From Anaerolineae bacterium (GTDB lineage Bacteria > Chloroflexota > Anaerolineae > JAFGEY01), in the NCBI GenBank assembly GCA_016929205.1, contig JAFGJF010000471.1, positions 1 to 5,092 of the forward strand: a stretch of DNA of 5,092 bases, given 5' to 3'. Shown here in pieces: positions 1 through 5,092 of the stretch (within the stretch, counting starts at the first letter, position 1; each line of letters starts with the position of its first letter). The position numbers and the translations under genes are program-made. A model generated the notes under the pieces. It made no database searches. It worked only from the letters and a program-made list of their open reading frames with translations, and was not told the origin of the DNA.

Positions 1-3000
1 CGTTGGGCGCGTACGTCGAACCGGTGCACCTGCAGATCGTCTGCCGCCAACTGTGGGACAATCTGCCACCCGAACGCGACGAGATCCTGGGTGAAGACTT
101 GGCGAGATTGGGCGACGTCGATCAGGCCCTGATCGGCTTTTACGAAGACACGCTGCAAACCGTCCTCGAAAACGTCGATATGAGCGAGCGGCGACTGCGC
201 AACTGGTTTGACAACCGGCTGATCACCCCGGCACGAACGCGAGGCCTGGTATACCGCAGCACGTTTGATACCGAAGGACTATCCAACCGTGCCATCGACG
301 TGCTGAACGAGGCCTACATCATCCGCGCTAACAAGCGGGGCAACGACACGTGGTATGAGCTGGCCCACGACCGCCTGGTCGAGCCGATCCTGGCAGCCAA
401 CCACGAGTGGCTGACCCGCTATCAAAACCCCCTGACCAGGGCCGCCGAGGACTGGCAGAACGCGGGACGAGACCCATCGAGACTCTACAAAAGCGAGCAG
501 ATTGAAGAGGTCCGGGCGCAGATCGATCCAGACGAACTGACCGAACTGGAAAACGAGTTCATCGCCGCATGTGGGGAAGCGGCTCGCGCCCAACAGGCCA
601 AACGTGTGAGGCTCGCCCTGTTAGGCGGCGGCATCCTGCTCGTCATTTTTGCCCTCTTGACCATCTGGTCGATCAACAGCGCCGTCAGCGCTAACCGGCT
701 GAACGCCATCGCCGAGGCCCGCTGGTGGTCCTTTGTCTCCATCGACAACCTGGAACAGAATCCGGATCTGAGCGTGCTGTTATCCATCCATGCCATGGAT
801 AGAATTAGCCGGGTTCGCCGGGCAGAAGACACTATCGAACCTGAAAACGCCCTCCACCGCGCCCTGCATCAAATCAAGGCGTCCGGATACCAGTACGCCC
901 TGCAGCACCGGGCGCAGGTGGCGATCAGCAGTTTGGCCTTCAGCCCGGATGGACAGACGCTGGGCACGGCGGCCGACGATGGCACTGTTTACCTGTGGGA
1001 TGTAGACTCGGGATCGTTGGATCAATCGCTCGACGCCCACGCCGCCCCGGTGCGGCGCGTCGCTTTTTCGTTGGATGGAACCTATTTAGCCACGGCAGGC
1101 GCGGATCAAAGAGTTGTTCTGTGGGACGCGCAGACCGCCAAACGGCTGGCCGAGTTGATCGGGCACAACACCGAAGTCTATCTGCTCGCGTTTTCGCCCG
1201 ACAGCCAATACCTGGCCACCGCCGATGCGCAAGGCATCGTCAAGGTGTGGCAAACGGAAAATGGCGAACTGCTCTTTACGCTACCCGCCCATACCGATGC
1301 AATTTCGAACATCGTCTTTTCCCCCGACGGCACCCGCCTGGCCACGGCCAGCGCCGACAAAACGGCCCGGGTCTGGAACGTCGAGCCCTATACGGGAGAT
1401 GCAGAACAGGGAGCCAAAGAATTCGAACGCGCGCTGTTTTCTCTTTCCGGCCACACGGGCAGCGTAAATGACATTACCTTTTCACCCAACGGCAAAAGAC
1501 TGGCTACGGCCAGCGCAGACAAAACGGCGCGGCTCTGGAACGCCGATTCCGGCGCCGAGCTGTTTGTCCTCTTGGGCCACAGTGCGAGCGTATCCGACGT
1601 CGCCTTTTCGCCAGACGGCAAGTTCCTGGCCACAGCCAGCGCAGACGGTACGGCCAAAGTGTGGGATACTGGCACCGGCCGGGAACAGACACCCCTTGCC
1701 CAAACCGGCCCGGTCTCCCCGGTGCGCCGGGTGACGTTTAGCCCGGATGGCACGCGTTTGGCCGCTGCCAGCGAAAACGGTACGGTCCGCATCTGGAGCC
1801 AGCCCTCAGGCAAAGAACTGTACCTGTTGAGCGATCATCAAGGGAACCTGACCAGCCTGGCTTTTAGCTCCGAAAGCACCCACCTGGCATCGGCCGGGGC
1901 CGACGGCGCGGCCAACCTGTACACCATGGACGTTGGTATGCTGCTCGACATCGCCTGCGATCAGGCAAACCGTAACCTGACCTTTAACGAATGGCAAAAC
2001 TATATCGGCACCTCGCGCTACCAGCAAACCTGTCCCCAACAGCCTGTGCACGACTCGGCTATCCTGGAATTCATCCGCGACCGTCCCGGAGCAGTCAGGA
2101 AATACGTCAGAAACGGCTGGCTGACTCCACGAACGATCAAGGACGTGAGCGAACAGCAAATGGCCGGCGTCCTGCTTGAATTGGCCCGCGAGCACATCAC
2201 CAAGAACGACGTGTCAGGAGCCATGGTTGCCCTGGAACAGGCCAGGGAATTGGTGCCCGATCTGGACGTTCAAACACTGGCCACCATTTACGCCAGTGTT
2301 TGCGCCCTGGCACGCCCCTCCGACCTGACCGATGACGTGCAGACCGCCTGCACCCAAGCGGCAGCCCTGGCTGTCCAGACCGATAGCCTGTCTTTGAATG
2401 AAAATGTCTGCCAGAGCACGCGCATCGAAGCATTGGCAAAGGCCGTTTTGCCGGCCTGCCAAAAAGCCGAAACGTTGAAAAAAACTCAAGATCTGGCGAT
2501 CGAGTTTATCGAATCGCCCAATTTTAGCGAGCGTCCGCCCGGGACGGCGATCCACTTGATCGTCGTCGGGGCGACAAAAAACGACTCGCTGTCAAGCACA
2601 ACCCTCGAGTTCCAGAACCCGCAGGCGTTAAAAAGCGCTCATTACGCGATCGACAAGGACGGCAAGATTGTACAATACGTGGCCGAAGCCAACCGCGCCT
2701 GGCACACTGCCAAGAGCGTGTGGCAAGAAGAGAGCAACGTCAACGATTTTTCAATCGCCATCGAGCTGGTCAACCTGAACGACGGGCAGGAGGCCTATCC
2801 GGTTTCCCAGCGCCAGGCGCTGCTCGATCTGTGCGTTAGCCTGGCGAGCAAATACGACCTTCCGGCGGATCACGTCGTCGGCCGCAACGAAATCTCACAA
2901 GCGGGAGAGACCGATCCGGCAGGCTTTGACATAGACCAGTTGCGCGATGACGTGGACGGGGTGCTGTCGACGCTCAACTCGTACGAACAAGCTGCCAACG

Positions 3001-5092
3001 ACACCGAACGTTTGCTGGAATTGGCCAATCTTTTCGCCCTTGGCTCTGTCTACACCCAGGAAGCGCTAAACCGTTTTTACAGTCTCGAGCCGGCACAGCA
3101 AATCTCCCTGTTTCCGGCCGACGCCTCGACCAGGATCAAGCAAGAGATCGAGATCGTGATCAGAGGCGTCTACCTGACCCTGGATCGGATGGAAGGCGAC
3201 CAGGATTTGGCCATTATGCAAGCCATGATCCACTCGCTGCAATCCGCCGACGCACAGGGATTCAAAGGTTTGACCGACGAGATCAGCTACTGGAAAGAGG
3301 CGCGTGAATTGGACGACGCGGGGCAGTACAAGCAGGCCGTGAGCGATTATGACAAGGCCGTTGCCTTGAACGGCACGCATCCGGTCATCCTGTTCGACCG
3401 GGCCATAGCCTATCTGGAACTCGAGCAGTACGACAAAACGCTCGACGATCTGAGCCAGGTTTACCGTTTAGCTGCCGCCGTGCAAGAACAACAGGGAACC
3501 ACAACCCTGGCCACCCAGGTTGCGCTGCCGGAAGCCGGCACGGCCGGGATCGAAACGCAGCAGCGCTTTACTAACCCGGCGCGCGTTCAGGAGACGGTGC
3601 AGACCACGATCCAGGAAGAGGATGGCCTTCTGGCGTACCTGGAGGCGCATGCCCAGGCCTATCCTTCCCTGGCAGCGATGGTCGCCATCAACCCAATCCA
3701 GGCACAGACCATTTTCGGTCTACACGATCCTGGCGGCGAATGGCTGATGGAAGACATGGGGCGAACAGGATGGATCGTATTCCCGGAACGGTTGATGCAC
3801 GATCCCAATGACTTTGGCAGCTTTGATTACAGCGAATGGGCCGACGCCGGCCTGGGGGTCATCGTGCGCATCGATCACGATTATTTTACCGGCGGTACGA
3901 TTCCCCGCAGTGAAAGTTATGACGACTTTGCGCAAAGGGTGCGCAACTTTGTACAGGAAAGCGATGGGGCGCACATCTGGGTCCTGGGTAACGAACCAAA
4001 CAGTGTGCAGAACCATCCGGACAAGCAGCCGATCACGCCCGATCTATATGCCGAATGTTACAAAAAAGTCTGGGACCAGATCCACAACCTGCCGGGGCAC
4101 GCGGATGACCAGCTTGTCGTCGCACCGATCGCGCCCTGGAACAACAGCACCGCCTATCGCAGCAACGAGAACGGCGATTGGGTGCAGTATTTCGTCGATG
4201 TCCTGAACGAAATTCAAAAGCAGGGTGTCACCGTAGACGCAATCGCGCTTCATACTTATACACATGGAGCTGACCCCGGTCTGATCACCAGCGAAGAAAA
4301 AATGGAGCGACCGTTCCAGGATCGGCGCTACCAGTTTCGCGCATACCGTGACTTTTTGGAGGCCATTCCACCTGACTTGCACGCCGTGCCGGTCTATATT
4401 ACCGAAACGGAGCAGGGCGATCCATGGTTGGATGCAAATACGGGTTGGGTGCAGGACGCCTATGAAGAGATTGACGTCTGGAACAATACACCCGGCAACC
4501 AACAGATCCACGCCCTGGTTCTGTATCGTTGGGCCAACTATGATCAGTGGAGTATCCAGGGCAAGAAAGGGGTCTATGAGGATTTCCAGGCGGCGATGGA
4601 GAACGATTACGTGTGGGCCGACAGCGCCGCGTTGGCACCCGAGCCGGGCGAGCCGGTTGTCGCGGCGACGGTCACGCCCCGGCCAACCCCGACGCCGACG
4701 CCGGCCCTGGTGGGAGGTCTCGAGATCGACTTTATCGAGTCACCCAATTATAACGAACGACCGCCTGACGCCGAGATCTGGGCCCTCATTATCCACGCCT
4801 CGGCCAGCAACTCGTTGGATGCCTTTGTTCGCGCGGCGCAAAATCCCCAGCTGCCTTACAGCGTGCACTATGTCATCGACAAGGATGGCCGCGTAGTGCA
4901 AATGGTCGACGAAGCGATGCGCGCCTGGCACTCGGGCAACAGCGAATGGAAAGGGGTGCCGAACGTCAACGACTTTACGATCGGCATCGAACTGATCAAC
5001 TTGAACGATGGAAAAGATCCGTATCCGAGAGCACAGCTTGAGGCGCTGGTCGAGCTATGCGTGGAACTGGTCGAGGACTATGGCATCGATTC
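1..5092 (+). CDS. Giant membrane-spanning nSTAND1-WD40-amidase-GH-amidase fusion protein, partial at both ends
   Basis: One frame stays open across the whole window: 1696 complete codons from 3 to 5090, with no stop. The encoded protein reads as recognisable domains from end to end, so there is no frameshift. The order is STAND NTPase C-terminal part, transmembrane helix, WD40 propeller, helical region, degenerate amidase_2, TPR-like hairpin, GH-A-like barrel, Pro/Thr linker and second amidase_2. The start codon and Walker A/B motifs must lie upstream, and the last zinc ligands of the second amidase and the stop lie downstream, so the full gene is clearly longer than 5.1 kb. In known families, nSTAND1-TM-WD40 proteins are signal-transducing NTPases in which WD40 repeats form the sensor part. 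Amidase_2 enzymes cut the N-acetylmuramoyl-L-alanine bond of peptidoglycan. I infer a sensor or effector acting at the cell wall. The alternative is a large surface enzyme that has merely inherited a STAND N-terminus. The reading frame is certain; the overall function is not. Confidence 0.95.
3..593 (+). other. C-terminal part of nSTAND1-type STAND NTPase module (residues 1-197)
   Basis: The visible part opens with YVEPVHLQIVCRQLW (4-18), followed by an alpha-helical stretch and the LRNWFDNRLITPARTRG segment (66-82). It continues to YELAHDRLVEPIL (118-130) and then NHEWL. This series matches, from memory of the family, the helical/winged-helix half that follows the P-loop core in novel STAND NTPase 1 proteins, where the 'EPVqLQvvC.rLW' and 'ELaHDrLv.Pi' motifs recur. 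These modules bind ATP or GTP, switch conformation when the sensor domain is engaged, and activate an N-terminal effector. Walker A, Walker B and the effector (often a caspase-like peptidase, trypsin-like or TIR domain in relatives) are not in the window. Residues 140-197 are charged and helical and lead to the membrane. By topology this part should be cytoplasmic. The family is recognised by eye, not by a profile search. Confidence 0.75.
612..674 (+). other. Single transmembrane helix (residues 204-224)
   Basis: After the basic residues K200, R201 and R203 comes about 20 residues of almost only L, I, V, A, G and F (LALLGGGILLVIFALLTIW), then the polar NSAVSANRLN. The basic flank precedes the helix, which under the positive-inside rule puts the STAND module in the cytoplasm and all downstream domains outside the membrane. 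No second hydrophobic stretch of this length appears in the remaining 1470 residues, so the downstream part stays on one side. Because it is internal, it acts as a membrane anchor, not a cleavable signal peptide. Confidence 0.88.
675..890 (+). other. Helical connector between membrane helix and WD40 propeller (residues 225-296)
   Basis: This stretch contains RLNAIAEARWW (233-242), NPDLSVLLSIHAMD (253-266) and ENALHRALHQ (281-290). It resembles the connector found in many TM-WD40 STAND proteins, where a 'DPeLSLLLAleA' segment followed by an 'aL..AL' helix precedes the first blade. It probably forms a few amphipathic helices that couple propeller movement to the membrane helix. No enzymatic motif is visible. 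Confidence 0.6.
891..1928 (+). repeat. Eight WD40 repeats forming a beta-propeller (residues 297-642)
   Basis: Eight successive repeats are visible, each with the pattern 'V..laFSpDG..LAtA..Dgtv.lW'. The closing aromatic is W332, W374, W416, W458, W512, W554, W598 and, in the last repeat, Y640. Spacing is mostly 42 residues. It is 54 between the fourth and fifth repeats, where about 12 extra residues around 462-476 enlarge a loop, and 44 between the sixth and seventh. GH dipeptides typical of WD40 are seen at 387-388, 483-484 and 525-526. WD40 propellers are binding scaffolds without catalytic activity, and in STAND proteins they usually act as the sensor or keep the switch inhibited. Here the propeller should lie on the outer face of the membrane. 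The ligand cannot be deduced. Confidence 0.95.
1338..1667 (+). repeat. Near-identical DNA repeats within WD40 blades 4, 5 and 6
   Basis: The 42-base segments at 1338-1379 and 1500-1541, both encoding LATASADKTAR then V/L, W and N, differ at only 4 positions by my count. A third related segment at 1626-1667 encodes LATASADGTAKVWD. This nucleotide-level similarity is higher than among the other blades and suggests relatively recent blade duplication or gene conversion inside the propeller. Confidence 0.75.
1929..2492 (+). other. Post-propeller helical region with cysteines (residues 643-830)
   Basis: It starts with MLLDIACDQANRNLTFNEW (646-664), then Y667 and QQTCP (674-678). A similar 'LLalAC..a.RNLT..EW..Y.....Y..TCP' tail often follows WD40 domains in bacterial STAND-like proteins, and its two cysteines (C652, C677) could pair. 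Residues 685-760 look like alternating amphipathic helices, for example QQMAGVLLELAREH (718-731) and SGAMVALEQARELVP (738-752), compatible with a TPR-like or other alpha-solenoid fold. Residues 760-830 are also helical and carry C767, C783, C803 and C819 at roughly 16-20 residue steps. If this part is extracytoplasmic they may form disulfides. No catalytic motif is seen. It probably spaces the propeller from the first amidase domain. Confidence 0.55.
2493..2960 (+). other. Amidase_2/AmpD-like domain, copy 1, predicted catalytically dead (residues 831-986)
   Basis: The fold is recognised from AHYAIDKDGKIVQYV (879-893), NRAWH (897-901), NDFSIAIELVNLN (914-926) and VVGRNEI (958-964), then ETDPAGFD (969-976). 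This is the order of the N-acetylmuramoyl-L-alanine amidase_2 family. Compared with AmpD (zinc ligands H34, H154, D164; catalytic E116, K162), the first ligand is G856, the second is R961 and the lysine is E969, while E921 and D971 remain. The R961 to D971 spacing of ten equals the H154 to D164 spacing in AmpD, so the alignment is firm. Two of three zinc ligands are gone, and I infer that it cannot hydrolyse peptidoglycan but may still bind muropeptides or serve as a structural partner. It aligns without gaps with the second copy near the window end. Confidence 0.85.
2961..3662 (+). other. Helical region with a TPR-like hairpin (residues 987-1220)
   Basis: Residues 987-1090 are predicted helical by eye and not assigned to a family. 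Residues 1096-1157 contain a convincing TPR-type pattern: the helix KEARELDDAGQYKQAVSDYDKA (1098-1119, shown here in two parts as KEARELDDAGQ and YKQAVSDYDKA), then ALNGTHP, then the helix LFDRAIAYLELEQYDKTLDDL (split as LFDRAIAYLEL and EQYDKTLDDL, 1130-1150). This is one full repeat plus the start of a second. TPRs mediate protein contacts. Residues 1160-1205 are rich in Q and T and look like a flexible linker before the glycoside hydrolase part. This region separates the inactive amidase from the GH barrel. Confidence 0.6.
3702..4616 (+). other. Clan GH-A-like glycoside hydrolase TIM barrel (residues 1234-1538)
   Basis: The barrel shows the landmarks of clan GH-A retaining glycoside hydrolases: GVIVRID (1285-1291) near strand 3; HIWVLGNEPN (1324-1333), with N1330 and acid/base candidate E1331 at the end of strand 4; VDAIALHTY (1411-1419), with H1417 and Y1419 on strand 6; VPVYITETEQG (1462-1472), with nucleophile candidate E1468 on strand 7; and LVLYRWANYDQW (1505-1516), with the strand 8 tryptophan W1510. 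About 300 residues is a normal size for such a barrel. Both glutamates are in place, so it is predicted to be active. I cannot assign a CAZy family or a substrate. Placed between two amidase folds, a wall or envelope glycan substrate is plausible but inferred. Confidence 0.75.
4632..4718 (+). other. Pro/Thr-rich linker (residues 1544-1572)
   Basis: The segment LAPEPGEPVVAAT then VTPRPTPTPTPALVGG joins the barrel to the second amidase. Its DNA holds a short acg/ccg codon run (about 4683-4703). PT-rich linkers are typical between secreted catalytic modules and fit an extracytoplasmic location. The short codon repeats could also change length between strains. Confidence 0.85.
4719..5092 (+). other. 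Amidase_2/AmpD-like domain, copy 2, apparently intact, cut by window end (residues 1573-1696)
   Basis: The domain begins with IDFIESPNYNERPP (1575-1588). It carries WALIIHASAS (1593-1602), with H1598 at the first zinc-ligand position (AmpD H34), then VHYVIDKDGRVVQ (1621-1633), RAWHSGN (1640-1646) and FTIGIELINLN (1658-1668), with E1663 matching AmpD E116. The sequence stops at GID, before the second histidine, the catalytic lysine and the third ligand, so activity cannot be fully judged. What is visible is consistent with a working zinc-dependent N-acetylmuramoyl-L-alanine amidase. By position it should act outside the membrane on peptidoglycan. It is about half identical (62 of 122 positions by hand count) to copy 1. 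Confidence 0.9.

Noticed and set aside
180..182. ATG at residue 60 as the gene start
   Set aside because: No clear ribosome binding site precedes it. The sequence upstream in the same frame carries the family motif EPVHLQIVCRQLW, so the coding region extends beyond the window start.
612..674. Hydrophobic helix as a secretion signal of a separate downstream gene
   Set aside because: No start codon or intergenic gap is present, the frame is continuous with the STAND part, and the TM-WD40 order is usual for the family.
995..1471. Forward open frame of 158 codons in another phase across the WD40 repeats
   Set aside because: The product is rich in Arg, Gly and Ala with no domain pattern. The same DNA clearly encodes WD40 blades in the main frame.
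1338..1667. Regularly spaced DNA repeats as a CRISPR array or minisatellite
   Set aside because: The repeats are in frame, encode WD40 cores, and the sequences between them are also WD40 coding sequence, not unique spacers.
1388..1813. Antisense open frame of 141 codons with internally repetitive sequence
   Set aside because: Its repeats are only the mirror of the WD40 DNA repeats, and there is no independent support.
2493..2960. Frameshift or assembly error as the cause of the missing zinc ligands
   Set aside because: The substitutions are single in-frame changes in a domain that aligns without gaps to the second copy, so they are real replacements unless several point errors coincide.
4044..4511. 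Antisense open frame of 155 codons across the GH barrel
   Set aside because: It lies opposite a well-conserved catalytic domain, has no recognisable domain and is explained by the codon bias of the forward frame.
4348..4896. Forward open frame of 182 codons overlapping the GH end and second amidase
   Set aside because: Arg/Ser/Pro-rich low-complexity product, out of phase with two recognisable domains. It is a shadow frame.

Overview
The whole window is a single protein-coding stretch. One forward reading frame (first complete codon at 3, last at 5088-5090) runs through all 5092 bases as 1696 codons without a stop, and neither the start nor the end of the gene is inside. There is no intergenic DNA, RNA gene, promoter, terminator, CRISPR array or insertion sequence that I can support. 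Below, residue n of the visible part is encoded at nucleotides 3n to 3n+2.

The protein is a giant multidomain fusion. In order it has: the C-terminal end of a STAND-type NTPase module of the nSTAND1 kind (residues 1-197); one transmembrane helix (204-224); a helical connector (225-296); an eight-repeat WD40 propeller (297-642); a helical, cysteine-containing region (643-830); a first amidase_2/AmpD-like domain that has lost key zinc ligands (831-986); a helical stretch with a TPR-like hairpin (987-1220); a clan GH-A-like glycoside hydrolase barrel with both expected catalytic glutamates (1234-1538); a Pro/Thr linker (1544-1572); and a second amidase_2 domain, cut by the window end, whose first zinc histidine is present (1573-1696). 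The two amidase copies align without a gap at an offset of 742 residues, with about half of the residues identical.

A plausible reading is a membrane-spanning signalling protein. The NTPase switch would be in the cytoplasm. Beyond the membrane would lie a WD40 scaffold, a non-catalytic amidase fold that may bind wall fragments, and active wall- or glycan-degrading domains. This is inference: the effector domain, the Walker motifs and the end of the second amidase are all outside the window.

The organism is probably a bacterium with large multidomain STAND-WD40 proteins. The moderately GC-rich codon use, the style of the nSTAND1-TM-WD40 segment and the PT-linked GH/amidase combination suggest Chloroflexota (Anaerolineae or relatives), with Cyanobacteria or another filamentous phylum as alternatives. 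The taxonomic call is low confidence.
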